Assembly: GCF_001887355.1 (NCBI RefSeq)
Contig: NZ_MPIN01000017.1
Location: forward strand, 62,001 to 126,000
Source of the DNA: Cystobacter ferrugineus
GTDB taxonomy: Bacteria > Myxococcota > Myxococcia > Myxococcales > Myxococcaceae
Direction: 5' to 3'
Length of the DNA: 64,000 bases
Below are positions 36,880 through 45,992 of the stretch, in pieces (the first letter of the stretch is position 1; each line of letters opens with the position of its first letter). Below the pieces are notes generated by a model. It saw only the letters and a list, made by a program, of their open reading frames with translations, had not been told where the DNA came from and did not search any database. Both the position numbers and the translations under genes were made by a program.

Positions 36880-38252
36880 TCGCGCTCTTTCGCTTCGAGG
36901 ATGCGGCCGTAGAGGTTGCTCAGCTCATCGGTCACCCGGCTGAACGTGCGCCAGTCGATGGTCTCCGTCTCCCGGTTCAGCACGTCTCGGACCTCCACCT
37001 TCCCGCTCACTGGAGCGAAGTGGAATGCCGCCACCTTGTCCGCGGGTAGGAAGGCCTCGCGGCTCTTGAGTTGGAAGTGCGGAGTCAGCTCGTCCTGGCG
37101 CTCGGGCGCGACCCGCGCCGCTGCCATCAGGTTGTTCAGGTGGTCCACGATGTACGGGCTGTGGGTCGTCATCACCACGCGGATGCCCCGGTTGACGAGC
37201 ATTGCCACCAGCTCCGTCAACGCGAGCTGCGCCTCCGGGTGCGCGTTCATCTCCAGCTCGTCGATGACGACGAAGTCTCCCGGCTTCGCTGTTTCCAGAT
37301 AGAGGTTCAAGCCCGCCAACGCCCGCACCAGCGACGATGCGGCATGGATGGGAAGCTCGACCTGGTCGGACGGGCTGAAGGTGAAACCTGTTCCCTCCTC
37401 ATCCTCCGTGAAGCCGATGGTCCCCTTGACCACCTGACTTTCCAGGAGCTTTCCAAGGTCCTGGAGTGGAAATTCGCCCACTGCTTCGAATCCGTAAGCA
37501 GCGGCCCGTCCTCGCGACCCGAGGAACTCCGCGTAATCGGCGACCGGAATGGTCACCACCTTGCCAAATTCATCTCTCAGGAGGTCATGGGCCGATGCCA
37601 ACGTCTTTCTTTCCGCGGGAAGGACGAATACGTTTCCGGGAGCTTGAGAGAGCCAGAGTTCGAAAGCAGATGACAATGTCGTCTCCCACCAGGCGGCATC
37701 GCGAAGCTTGTCTCTCGAATCTAGAAAACTCACATGCTCGACATCGGGAGAGGTGCGCACCCTCAGCACTGCACTCACTGCACTCCTGCTCGATGCTTCA
37801 ACAATTATCCTCACTGGATCGGTCTTGGTGCGGTACTCGGAGCTGGCGAACTCCAGCCTGAGTTCGACGTCAGGTAAGCTCTTGGGAAGCCTCAACAGCT
37901 GACGCACGAAGGGGACCTTGCCCACGAGTACTCGCGTGGCAGAACTTTCCGAGAAGTACTTCGAAAAATCGCGCTCCAGCGACAGGTTTCGGCTGCCCTC
38001 CCCAGCTAGACTCGAGGCAATGGCCGCATTGTCGGCCCGAATCCGCTCCAAGGTGGAATGATGTGCGTCATCGAGTGCATGCTCCACCGGAAGCGATGGA
38101 GGGTTGTCCCTCATCAGGCTCCGCATCAGGCCGTAGAGCGAGTAGGCCACCCAGGTCTTGTTGGTCCCGTTTTCCCCGATGAATACCGTCAGTGGGCGGA
38201 TGTCGAGTTCCGCGTGTTCGATGAGCCCCAATTTTCGAACCAGCAGCTTCAC
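36876..38252 (-). CDS. AAA15/OLD-like ABC-type ATPase
   Basis: 458 residues from GTG 38252, preceded by a strong AAGGAG. Walker A is GENGTNKT (26-33). Walker B plus D-loop is VVIDELEMNAHPEAQ with Glu332, and the switch His is in TTHSPYIV. This is the OLD/AAA15 head domain, SMC-like, without a TOPRIM nuclease part at the C-terminus. A small PD-(D/E)XK-like protein is encoded next, as the nuclease is separate in other ATPase-effector defence pairs such as Septu and PARIS. Lower GC than neighbours. Confidence 0.85.
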   Translation of the reverse strand: MKLLVRKLGLIEHAELDIRPLTVFIGENGTNKTWVAYSLYGLMRSLMRDNPPSLPVEHALDDAHHSTLERIRADNAAIASSLAGEGSRNLSLERDFSKYFSESSATRVLVGKVPFVRQLLRLPKSLPDVELRLEFASSEYRTKTDPVRIIVEASSRSAVSAVLRVRTSPDVEHVSFLDSRDKLRDAAWWETTLSSAFELWLSQAPGNVFVLPAERKTLASAHDLLRDEFGKVVTIPVADYAEFLGSRGRAAAYGFEAVGEFPLQDLGKLLESQVVKGTIGFTEDEEGTGFTFSPSDQVELPIHAASSLVRALAGLNLYLETAKPGDFVVIDELEMNAHPEAQLALTELVAMLVNRGIRVVMTTHSPYIVDHLNNLMAAARVAPERQDELTPHFQLKSREAFLPADKVAAFHFAPVSGKVEVRDVLNRETETIDWRTFSRVTDELSNLYGRILEAKERE

Positions 38253-38306
38253 GGCAGCTCCTTTTTCATCTCGTCACTTGTCGCACCAGTACCGGCGTTT
38301 CCGTGG

Positions 38307-38334
38307 ACTATAGGGCCCGCTCCGCACTTCCCAA
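38307..38334 (-). promoter_or_regulatory. possible promoter of the ATPase/nuclease operon
   Basis: On the minus strand, TTGGGA (38334-38329) and TATAGT (38312-38307) are separated by 16 bases. It lies 55 bases before the GTG start at 38252 and 37 bases past the P450 stop. Confidence 0.45.
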
Positions 38335-38370
38335 GCTTCTTCCAGCGTCGGCTCCGCACCCGCTTGGGGG

Positions 38371-39558
38371 TCAGGGTCGTGCGGTTCGCCTGACTCCCTC
38401 CAGGCGCAGGGGCAGACGGACGGGGCCATGCACGTGGATGGCCCGGCGTGGCTCCCAGGGGGTATCGCTCGCGAGCTCGAAGTGTTTCACCCGCTCGAGG
38501 AACACGCCCAGGGCGATCCGCGCCTCCAACCGTGACAGCGGGGCCCCGATGCAGAAGTGGATGCCATGGCCGAACGCGAGGTGCGGGTTGGGATCTCGCG
38601 TGATGTCGAAGCGGTGCGCGTCGGGGAACCTGCGCGGATCCCGGTTCGCCGAGCCAATCATGGGCATCACCAGCTTGCCGGCGGGAATCACCTGGCCGTG
38701 GAGCGGGACGTCCCGCGTCGTCACACGGAACATCGTCTGGACGGGCGAGCGGTAGCGCAGCACCTCCTCGATCGCCAGGGGCAACAGGCCCGGGTCCGCC
38801 CGGAGCCGGGCGAGCTGCTCCGGATGCTCCAGCAGGCAGAGCAGGGTGTTGCTGATCAGGTTCGTCGTCGTCTCGTGCCCGGCGGAGAGCAGCAACTGGA
38901 AGAAGCCGAGGAGATCCTCCTCCGTCAGCCGCTCTCCATCCACCTCGGCCGCGATGAGCTGGGTGAGCAGATCCTCCCTCGGCTCCGCCCGCCGCTGGGA
39001 AATCAGGCCCGTGAGATACGCTTGCATCTCGTCCGTCACCGCGCGGAACTCCCGCCCCGCCCGCTCGGCCTCCGCTCCTCCCGCGAGGAAGTAGCTCAAG
39101 GCCATGATCACATCACTCCAGCGCTTGAACCGTGGCAGATCCTCCCGGGGCGCGCCGAACATCTGGGTGATCACCCACAGCGGCAGGGGAACCGCCAGCT
39201 CCTCGACCAGGTCCATGCTCCCCCGCTCGAGCGGTCCGTCCAGGAACTGGTGGGACCACTCCCGGATGCGGGGCTCGAGGTTGGCCACGGCGCGTGGGGT
39301 GAAGGCTCGCATGATGAGGGCGCGCAGCTTCGTGTGGCGCGGTGCATCGGTGAAGACGAGCCACCGGGAGGTCTTGTTGTCCGGCGGTGACACGACCGAG
39401 CTGAAGAGCTCGTGCTCGTGGAGCGCGCGCTTGACGCCCTCGTGGTCGAAAATCATCCATACATCCGCGCGCGGCTCGTGAAGCACGGGAGAGACGTCGC
39501 GCGCCTGGTCATACGCGGGATAGGGATCGCGGCGCATTTCATCGGACAGAAGGTTCAT
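38371..39558 (-). CDS. cytochrome P450
   Basis: Haem monooxygenase of 395 residues, typical soluble bacterial size. I-helix AGHETTTNLI (oxygen activation), ExxR in EEVLRYRSP, and haem loop FGHGIHFCIGAPLSRLEARIAL with Cys336. Start ATG 39558. A divergent AraC-type regulator lies 56 bp away and probably controls it. No ferredoxin or biosynthetic cluster is next to it, so the substrate is unknown. Confidence 0.96.
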   Translation of the reverse strand: MNLLSDEMRRDPYPAYDQARDVSPVLHEPRADVWMIFDHEGVKRALHEHELFSSVVSPPDNKTSRWLVFTDAPRHTKLRALIMRAFTPRAVANLEPRIREWSHQFLDGPLERGSMDLVEELAVPLPLWVITQMFGAPREDLPRFKRWSDVIMALSYFLAGGAEAERAGREFRAVTDEMQAYLTGLISQRRAEPREDLLTQLIAAEVDGERLTEEDLLGFFQLLLSAGHETTTNLISNTLLCLLEHPEQLARLRADPGLLPLAIEEVLRYRSPVQTMFRVTTRDVPLHGQVIPAGKLVMPMIGSANRDPRRFPDAHRFDITRDPNPHLAFGHGIHFCIGAPLSRLEARIALGVFLERVKHFELASDTPWEPRRAIHVHGPVRLPLRLEGVRRTARP

Positions 39559-39614
39559 CGTGGCTCGCTCCTCCAGGGCTCGGCACCGGGGGAGGACGCT
39601 AGGCTTCGAGCCCC

Positions 39615-40424
39615 ATGGAGCGCTTGAACGAATCGCGGATCGGAGCCCTCATCACGGATGCCTACTCGGTGCGTGCCTCCACCGGCGTGGCGTCGACGCT
39701 CCACGCGCAGCACGGCGCGGCGATCCTCATCGGCCTGGACGCCGACGTGACGGTGTTGGAGCCGGGGCGCGGGAGGGTGAGCGGACGCGTGGTGGTGGTG
39801 CCTCCCCATGTGCGGCACGCCACCTCGAGCCCCGGACCCACGCTCGCGCTCCTCTATGATCCGCAGGCGGCGCCGCACATCGCCGACTATTCACGCCTGC
39901 GCGGAGGGGCCTTTCCGCTCGAGTCCCACCTCGCGCGGCGGCTCGAGGCCGCCTCGGTGGCGCATGGCGCGTGCCTGACGCGCGCGGAGGTACTCGATGG
40001 CCTCGCCCGCGAGTCGGCGACGTGGCTCGCCCGGGAGCTGCCCCGCCGCCGGCCCGATGCCCGCGTGGCCCGGGTGCTCGAGGCCCTGAAGGATCCAGCC
40101 GCCGACCCGCGCCTCGTCCTCGCGCGCACGGGCCTGTCCCGCGCGCACCTCCGGGCGCTGTTCGTGCGCGAGGTGGGCATGCCCCTGCGGACCTACCAGC
40201 TCTGGCGCCGGCTGCTCGTCGCGCTGAGAGCCTTCGCGCACCTGGACGCCACGAGCGCCGCCCACTTCGCCGGCTTCGCCGACCTCGCCCACTTCTCGCG
40301 CACCTGCCGCCGCATGCTGGGCTACTCGCCGACCACGCTGCGCGGACAGCTCCTCCGGGAGGAGGGGGCCCCGCTCAACTCGCGCGGCGCTCCTCGCCCC
40401 GGCGGCGCACGGCCCGCCAGGTGA
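39615..40424 (+). CDS. AraC-family transcriptional regulator
   Basis: 269 residues. The N-terminal half (1-130) is a cupin-like sensor (RGRVSGRVVVVPPHVRHAT). The C-terminal 100 residues form the double HTH: VLARTGLSRAHLRALFVREVGMPLRTYQLWRRLLVALRAF and FAGFADLAHFSRTCRRMLGYSPTTLR. Divergent from the P450 gene, so likely its local regulator. Its 3' end overlaps the convergent membrane-protein gene by 50 bp. Confidence 0.92.
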   Translation: MERLNESRIGALITDAYSVRASTGVASTLHAQHGAAILIGLDADVTVLEPGRGRVSGRVVVVPPHVRHATSSPGPTLALLYDPQAAPHIADYSRLRGGAFPLESHLARRLEAASVAHGACLTRAEVLDGLARESATWLARELPRRRPDARVARVLEALKDPAADPRLVLARTGLSRAHLRALFVREVGMPLRTYQLWRRLLVALRAFAHLDATSAAHFAGFADLAHFSRTCRRMLGYSPTTLRGQLLREEGAPLNSRGAPRPGGARPAR

Positions 40425-40932
40425 GCCACAGCCCGAAGAGCATCACGAGGCTGGCCGTCGCGGTGAACAGGACGCCGATGCGGCTGGCGCGGGGCCGGTC
40501 GTCGTGCCACATGCTGAAGCCGGGTGCCCCGGGCGTGCTCAGGAAGCGCTCCACGGAGACGGTGGCGCTCCGGGCCTGCTTCTCCTGCTCCATCCAGTGG
40601 GCGGCGATGGGGAAGTCACCCCGCGTGGTGACGAGCATGGGCCGGTAGATGCTCTCGTCCTCGCCCCGGGAGCTGCGGCGCCGATCGATGCGCGTGCCCT
40701 GCAACTCGCCGAGCTGGAAGGTGGAGGGCGCCTCGCGCGTGAGCCAGCCCACGCGGGTGAGGGTGCACGGGCCACCCCGCTCGCACTTCAGCTCGATGCG
40801 CGCCTTGGTGTCGAGGAAGCCCAGGCCGAAGACGAAGAAGGGCACGGAGAGCAGCAGGGCGCCGGCGCCTCCGATGAACAGGGAGCGTGAGGAGGTTTTC
40901 GGGGACGGGGTATCGCTCACGCCCCCCCTCAT
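40375..40932 (-). CDS. two-helix membrane protein of unknown function
   Basis: About 185 residues from ATG 40932. TM helices at about 16-36 (SLFIGGAGALLLSVPFFVFGLGFLD) and 155-175 (IGVLFTATASLVMLFGLWLTW) enclose a soluble domain with CERGGPCTLTR, suggesting a periplasmic loop with a disulfide. No family recognised. A longer frame to 41220 runs into the upstream glucose dehydrogenase promoter region and is less likely. Confidence 0.65.
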   Translation of the reverse strand: MRGGVSDTPSPKTSSRSLFIGGAGALLLSVPFFVFGLGFLDTKARIELKCERGGPCTLTRVGWLTREAPSTFQLGELQGTRIDRRRSSRGEDESIYRPMLVTTRGDFPIAAHWMEQEKQARSATVSVERFLSTPGAPGFSMWHDDRPRASRIGVLFTATASLVMLFGLWLTWRAVRRRGEERRAS

Positions 40933-41098
40933 AGACCTGGACCCGGGGTCGGGGCACGCGAGAAACGCGCGGGGGGGCCCTGTTGACCGGTGCGCATCCG
41001 GGGGGCCCGAGTGTCCACCACCCGGAGGGAACGGGCTCCAGGGGGCTGCGCCCGGGGGCGGGAGGATGCACGACAGGGGCCCCACGGGAGGTGGTGCG

Positions 41099-42193
41099 AT
41101 GAAGGCGGTGGTGCTGTTCCCCAAGGACCGGAAGGTCAAGGTCATCGATGTGCCCGAGCCACGGCTGGGCTCGCCCACCCAGGTGCGGGTGCGCACGCTG
41201 GAGGTGGGGGTGTGTGGCACCGACCGGGAGGTGGCGCGGGGCGAGCATGGCCGGGCGCCCGAGGGAGAGGACTACCTCATCGTCGGCCACGAGTGCCTGG
41301 GCGAGGTGGTGGAGGTGGGCGGGGCGGTGAAGGACCTGAAGCCCGGGGACCTCGTGGTGCCGCGGGTGCGCCGGCCTTGTCCGAGCGAGCGGTGCACGCC
41401 GTGCCGCGAGGGCCACGCGGACTTCTGCGTGACGGGTGAGTACACGGAGCGGGGCATTCAGGGCGCGCATGGCTTCTGCGCGGAGTTCTTCGTGGAGGAC
41501 GTGCGCTACCTGCACCGGGTGCCGCGCGAGCTGCGCGAGGTGGCCGTGCTCACCGAGCCGCTGACCATCGCGGAGAAGAGCCTGCGTCAGGTGAAGCTCA
41601 TCCAGCAGCGGGTGCCCTTCAAGGGCGAGCAGGCCTCGCACGCGGTGGTGCTGGGCGCGGGGCCGGTGGGGTTGCTCGGGGCCATGGCGCTCGTGCGCGC
41701 GGGCTACCAGACGACCATGTATTCGCACTCTCGCAAGCCCAACAAGAAGGCGGAGCTGAGTGAGGCATTGGGCGTGCCCTATGTGTCCTCCGAGGAGCAT
41801 TCCGTGAAGGAGCTCGTGAAACAGCGGGGGCAGGCGGACGTGGTGTACGAGGCGGCGGGCGTGGCGAGCGCTGCTTTCAAGCTGCTCGAGGGGCTCGCGC
41901 CCAATGGGGTGTTCGTCTTCACGGGCGTGCCGCCGAGCGAGCAGTTGGATGTGGACGAGGGCGCTCTGATGAAGCGGGTGGTGCTCGACAACCAGGTGCT
42001 GCTCGGCACGGTGAACGCCGCGGCGGAGGACTTCGACGCGGCGCTGGAGGATCTGCGACACTTCCAGAGCAAGTGGCCCGGGCCGCTCGAATCCCTCATC
42101 ACCGCTCGCCATCCTCCCGAGGACTACGCCGAAGTGGTGGATGGTGACAAAAAGAGCGGCGTCAAGGACATCATCGTCTTTCCCCGAGGGTGA
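41099..42193 (+). CDS. glucose 1-dehydrogenase (zinc-dependent MDR family)
   Basis: Oxidises glucose (or a related sugar) with NAD(P). 364 residues. Catalytic zinc ligands: Cys39 in VGVCGTDREV and His64-Glu65 in GHECLGEV. The structural zinc loop PCPSERCTPCREGHADFC is present, with a Rossmann motif VVLGAGPVGLLG, and the C-terminal glucose-dehydrogenase-type domain completes it. The ATG follows GGGAGGTGG. A GH15 enzyme that could release glucose lies 860 bp downstream. Confidence 0.88.
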   Translation: MKAVVLFPKDRKVKVIDVPEPRLGSPTQVRVRTLEVGVCGTDREVARGEHGRAPEGEDYLIVGHECLGEVVEVGGAVKDLKPGDLVVPRVRRPCPSERCTPCREGHADFCVTGEYTERGIQGAHGFCAEFFVEDVRYLHRVPRELREVAVLTEPLTIAEKSLRQVKLIQQRVPFKGEQASHAVVLGAGPVGLLGAMALVRAGYQTTMYSHSRKPNKKAELSEALGVPYVSSEEHSVKELVKQRGQADVVYEAAGVASAAFKLLEGLAPNGVFVFTGVPPSEQLDVDEGALMKRVVLDNQVLLGTVNAAAEDFDAALEDLRHFQSKWPGPLESLITARHPPEDYAEVVDGDKKSGVKDIIVFPRG

Positions 42194-42284
42194 GAAGCGG
42201 GTGACAATGCGTCCATCGCCTCGCGGGGGGCAGGGGGACTAAAGTGCGGCGCGGGGGCCCGTCTGACCACTCAAGGAGGAGTAC

Positions 42285-42923
42285 ATGCAAGGAGCCTGGC
42301 TGGACATCTCGATACCGTTCACGGAGGAACCGTCCGGGCAAGAGATGGTCGCGGAGCGGGTGTCGATGCCCGAGAACGCCGCGGAGCAGGCCGAGTGGTT
42401 GAAGCGGGCCGCGTGGATGGGGACGTATGTGATGGCGCCTCCGAGTCTGGAATTGGATCTGGAGGACACCGAGCGGCTGCCCTTGAGCGCGACGGTGGGC
42501 AAGGCGCGCGTGCTGCATCTGGATGACGTGGACTGCATCCGGGCCGACTCGCTGGCCGAGTACGAGCCTCGCGAGGGAGAGCGGTTGCTCCTGCGCACGC
42601 GCAACTCCTCGCGCGAGTGGTGGAAGCGGCCGCATGGCGAGGACTTCGTGATGTTGTCGGACGCGGCGGCGCGGCTGCTCGTGGAGCGGCGCGTGGCGTG
42701 CGTGGGCGTGGACTACGTGTCGCGCGCGGGCTTCCACTCCGAGGGCCTCGGCGTGCACCGGAGTCTGCGCGAGGCCGGGATGTGGCTCATCGAGGGGTTG
42801 GACCTGAGCGAGGTGAAGGTGGGCGTGCACGAGCTGGTGTGCCTGCCCTTGAAGGTGAAGGCCGAGTGGGGCTCTCCGGCGCGGGCGCTCGTGCGCACGC
42901 TCCGGGACTCGTCCCTCGGGTAG
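42285..42923 (+). CDS. cyclase/kynurenine-formamidase-fold protein without metal ligands
   Basis: 213 residues from ATG 42285 (AAGGAGGAG). The fold shows as the start LDISIPFTEE and the end VACVGVDYVS ... GVHRSLREAGMWLIEGLDL, typical of the cyclase family (PF04199). The family's HxGTHxDxP metal motif reads WMGTYVMAP at 44-52: both His and the Asp are replaced while Gly, Thr and Pro remain. Probably a non-catalytic or differently acting paralogue. It lies between glucose dehydrogenase and a GH15 enzyme. Confidence 0.72.
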   Translation: MQGAWLDISIPFTEEPSGQEMVAERVSMPENAAEQAEWLKRAAWMGTYVMAPPSLELDLEDTERLPLSATVGKARVLHLDDVDCIRADSLAEYEPREGERLLLRTRNSSREWWKRPHGEDFVMLSDAAARLLVERRVACVGVDYVSRAGFHSEGLGVHRSLREAGMWLIEGLDLSEVKVGVHELVCLPLKVKAEWGSPARALVRTLRDSSLG

Positions 42924-43052
42924 CCAGCCGGCTGGCGCGCGCGAGGGTCGGCGTGCGGACATCCGGAGGATTTCCTTCGCGTCCGCGCGCGCTTCGGGCT
43001 GGCGGGCGCCGGGGTCCACTCCCTACCTCCAGGTACAGCGAGGGAGAGGCCC

Positions 43053-44909
43053 ATGAACGGGGAGAAGACAGCGCGACCACCCGCCATCGAGGACCATGGC
43101 GTGATTGGAGATCTGCGTACCGTGGCGCTGGTGGCGACCGACGGCACATTGGACTGGTTGTGCTTTCCGCACTTCGACAGCCCCACCGTCTTCGCCGCGT
43201 TGTTGGACGCGGACAAGGGCGGCCACTTCCGCATCCAGCCGGAGCACCTGCCGAACCAGCCGGAGGTGGTGCACAAGCAGTTCTACTGGCCGGACACCAA
43301 CGTGCTGGTGACTCGCTTCTACAGCGAGAACGGCGTGGGCGAGCTCGTGGACTTCATGCCCCTGGGCACCCAGGAGCCGGTGCGCATGGTGGTGCGGCGC
43401 ATCCGCGTGGTGCGCGGGGAGATGCCCTTTCGCATGGAGTGTCTGCCCGCCTTCAACTACGCGCGGGACGAGCACTCGGTGCGGGTGCTCGACCATGGGG
43501 TGAGCTTCCTGTCCCCCACGCTCAACCTGACGCTGGCCACGAAGGCGAAGCTGGAGACGGACGGCAAGCGAGTCACCTCGCGCTTCACCCTGCGCGAGGG
43601 CCAGTCCATGGTGTTCGCCCTGATCGAGGGCGCGCCCTCGTCCTGCGCCCGGCAGGCCATGGGGCACGAGTCCGCCGAGGGCCTGTTCCGCGACACGGTG
43701 GTCTACTGGCGGCACTGGCTGTCGCAGTGCACCTACCGGGGGCGCTGGCGCGAGGTGGTGTACCGCTCGGCGCTCGCGCTCAAGCTGATGACGTTCGAGC
43801 CCTCGGGGGCCATCGTGGCCTCGCCCACGTGCAGCCTGCCGGAGTCCCCTGGCGGCGGACGCAACTGGGACTACCGCTTCGTGTGGATCCGCGACGCGGC
43901 CTTCACGGTGTACGCGCTGCTGCGCATCGGGTTCTCGGACGAGGCGGGTGGGTTCATGCGCTGGTTGGAGCAGCGCATCGCGGAGCTGGGCCCGGACGAG
44001 CCGCTTCCGATCATGTTCGCGCTGGATGGCAGCAAGGTGCCCAGGGAGGAGGAGCTGTCCCATCTGGCGGGCTACCGCGACTCGCGCCCGGTGCGCATCG
44101 GCAACGAGGCGGCCAACCACCTCCAGCTCGACATCTACGGCGAGCTGATGGACGGCGTGTACCTGTACAACAAGCACGGCGCGCCCATCAGCTATGACTT
44201 CTGGAACCACCTGCGCCGGTTGACGAACTGGCTGTGCGACAACTGGCGGCGCAAGGACGAGAGCATCTGGGAGGTGCGCTCGGGGCGGCAGCACTTCGTG
44301 TACTCGAAGATGATGTGCTGGGTGGCGTTGGACCGGGCCATCCGCCTGGCCAGCAAGCGCAGCTTCCCCTCGGACCTGGCCCGGTGGATCCGCGAGCGCG
44401 ACGCCATGTTCGAGGAGATCATGGACCAGGGCTGGTGCCAGGAGCGGGGCACCTTCGTGCAATACTACGGCGCCAGGGCCCTGGACGCCTCCGTGCTGTT
44501 GATGCCGCTGGTCTTCTTCCTGTCGCCCGTGGACCCGCGCATGCTCTCCACCGTGGAGCTCATCCGCAAGCCGCCGAAGGAGGGGGGCCTCACGTCGGAC
44601 GGGCTCGTGTTCCGCTACGACACGGAGGCCAGCCAGGATGGGCTCACGGGCCGCGAGGGCACGTTCAACCTGTGCACCTTCTGGCTCGTGGAGGCCATGA
44701 CGCGCGCGAGCGTCACCCGGCCCGACTTGTTGGACGAGGCCCGGCTCCTCTTCGAGCGGATGCTCGGCTATGCCAGCCACCTGGGCCTGTTCGCCGAACA
44801 GACGGGACCGGCCGGCGAGGCACTCGGCAACTTCCCCCAGGCCCTCACCCACCTGTCGCTCATCAGCGCCGCGTACAACCTGGACCGGGCGCTCGGCGCG
44901 GGCGACTGA
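43053..44909 (+). CDS. glycoside hydrolase family 15 (glucoamylase/trehalase)
   Basis: 618 residues, cytosolic (no signal peptide). Removes glucose units from alpha-glucans or cleaves trehalose. N-terminal beta-sandwich ([28 protein letters not shown]), then the alpha/alpha barrel: [23 protein letters not shown] (substrate loop) and [21 protein letters not shown] (catalytic-acid region). The two activities cannot be told apart without a phylogeny. Confidence 0.93.
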   Translation: MNGEKTARPPAIEDHGVIGDLRTVALVATDGTLDWLCFPHFDSPTVFAALLDADKGGHFRIQPEHLPNQPEVVHKQFYWPDTNVLVTRFYSENGVGELVDFMPLGTQEPVRMVVRRIRVVRGEMPFRMECLPAFNYARDEHSVRVLDHGVSFLSPTLNLTLATKAKLETDGKRVTSRFTLREGQSMVFALIEGAPSSCARQAMGHESAEGLFRDTVVYWRHWLSQCTYRGRWREVVYRSALALKLMTFEPSGAIVASPTCSLPESPGGGRNWDYRFVWIRDAAFTVYALLRIGFSDEAGGFMRWLEQRIAELGPDEPLPIMFALDGSKVPREEELSHLAGYRDSRPVRIGNEAANHLQLDIYGELMDGVYLYNKHGAPISYDFWNHLRRLTNWLCDNWRRKDESIWEVRSGRQHFVYSKMMCWVALDRAIRLASKRSFPSDLARWIRERDAMFEEIMDQGWCQERGTFVQYYGARALDASVLLMPLVFFLSPVDPRMLSTVELIRKPPKEGGLTSDGLVFRYDTEASQDGLTGREGTFNLCTFWLVEAMTRASVTRPDLLDEARLLFERMLGYASHLGLFAEQTGPAGEALGNFPQALTHLSLISAAYNLDRALGAGD

Positions 44910-45044
44910 GCGCCCTCGGGGTGTACCAGGAGTGTCCCGGGGATGTCACGGCGACGTCACGCGGGCCCGGTGTAGAGTGGGGACACGCGCTGCCCCCTTC
45001 CAGGCGGAGTGTCAGGGCCGGGGGGCGGCGCCCGGGAGCGCCGG

Positions 45045-45992
45045 ATGAATCCGCTGGATTGGAATGGGCCGCAGTTCCTCGCCCTGTATGGGCCGTTCCT
45101 CCTGCTCGTCCTCGTGGGGGCGCTGCTGTGGAAACGTCAGCTCAACCGGCCGGCCGGCACCCCCTCGCCCGCCGAGCTGGACATGAACCCCTATCTGGCG
45201 GCCACCCTGGAGAGTGAGGACGTGGCGGTGAAGGCGGCCGTGGTGGCGCTCGTGCACGACGGCACGCTGAAGTTCGGGGAAGAGGATGAGGAGTTGAGCG
45301 TCGCCAAGGCCCTGCCCAAGCGGGCGCTGGAGCTCGAGCGTGTCGTGCATGCCGCGGTGGCCGAGGGCAAGACGTCGCTCGTGGAGTTGCGCGAGGAGGC
45401 GCGGGCGGAGCTCTCCCGGATCGAGCAGTCCCTGCGGGCGCGGGGCTTCCTGCGCGCTCCCGAGCAGGACTCCGCCTACAGGCTCCATCCCCGGCTGCTC
45501 TTCCTCGCGGCGCTCGCGCTCGGGGTCATGAAGGTGATGGTGGGCCTGTCCCGTGGCAGGCCCGTGAGCCTCCTCGTGCTGCTGCTCCTCCTGGGAGGAG
45601 GGGTGGGGCTGGTGCTGCTGAGCGGACGCACCCGGCTCACCCCCCGGGGCCAGGAGGCGCTGAGGCTGCTGCGCAAGCGGCATGAGCCCCTGCGGACCAC
45701 CGCCACCTCGGAGGGCAGCGCCCGGACGATGAGCGCGCGCGACGTGGCCCTGGCGACGGCGCTCTTCGGGGTGGGCGGGCTCGCCCTGATCGGCGGCCAT
45801 CCCCTGCTGCGCGACTACCTGTTTCCCCCGGGCCCAGGAGGCGGGGGGGGAGGGGGTTACGGAGGGGACAGCTCGAGCGGTTCTGGCGGTAGCAGCAGTT
45901 GCGGCAGCTCGAGCAGTTGCAGCAGCTCGAGCAGTTGCAGCAGTGGGAGCAGCGGCTGTGGCGGCTGTGGGGGTGGGGGAGGCGGGGATTGA
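45045..45992 (+). CDS. TIGR04222-type membrane protein with Cys-bearing Gly/Ser tail (candidate MNIO substrate)
   Basis: 315 residues from ATG 45045. TM helices at about 11-29, 150-166, 175-194 and 235-251 enclose a soluble domain (35-148). The tail (262-315) is almost only Gly and Ser with Cys at 286, 292, 298, 305 and 308. No other cysteine exists in the protein, so the tail alone concentrates them. The stop overlaps the TTG start of the DUF692 gene. DUF692 enzymes modify cysteines in known cases. Modification of this tail is inference from layout and composition. Confidence 0.8.
   Translation: MNPLDWNGPQFLALYGPFLLLVLVGALLWKRQLNRPAGTPSPAELDMNPYLAATLESEDVAVKAAVVALVHDGTLKFGEEDEELSVAKALPKRALELERVVHAAVAEGKTSLVELREEARAELSRIEQSLRARGFLRAPEQDSAYRLHPRLLFLAALALGVMKVMVGLSRGRPVSLLVLLLLLGGGVGLVLLSGRTRLTPRGQEALRLLRKRHEPLRTTATSEGSARTMSARDVALATALFGVGGLALIGGHPLLRDYLFPPGPGGGGGGGYGGDSSSGSGGSSSCGSSSSCSSSSSCSSGSSGCGGCGGGGGGD

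Noticed and set aside
36876-38252. RecF or complete OLD nuclease
   Set aside because: The head-domain ATPase is right, but length and motifs do not fit RecF, and no TOPRIM motifs follow the ATPase as in OLD.
42923-42936. GCCAGCCGGCTGGC palindrome after the cyclase-fold gene as a terminator
   Set aside because: The sequence is fully self-complementary, leaving little loop, and no T-run follows.
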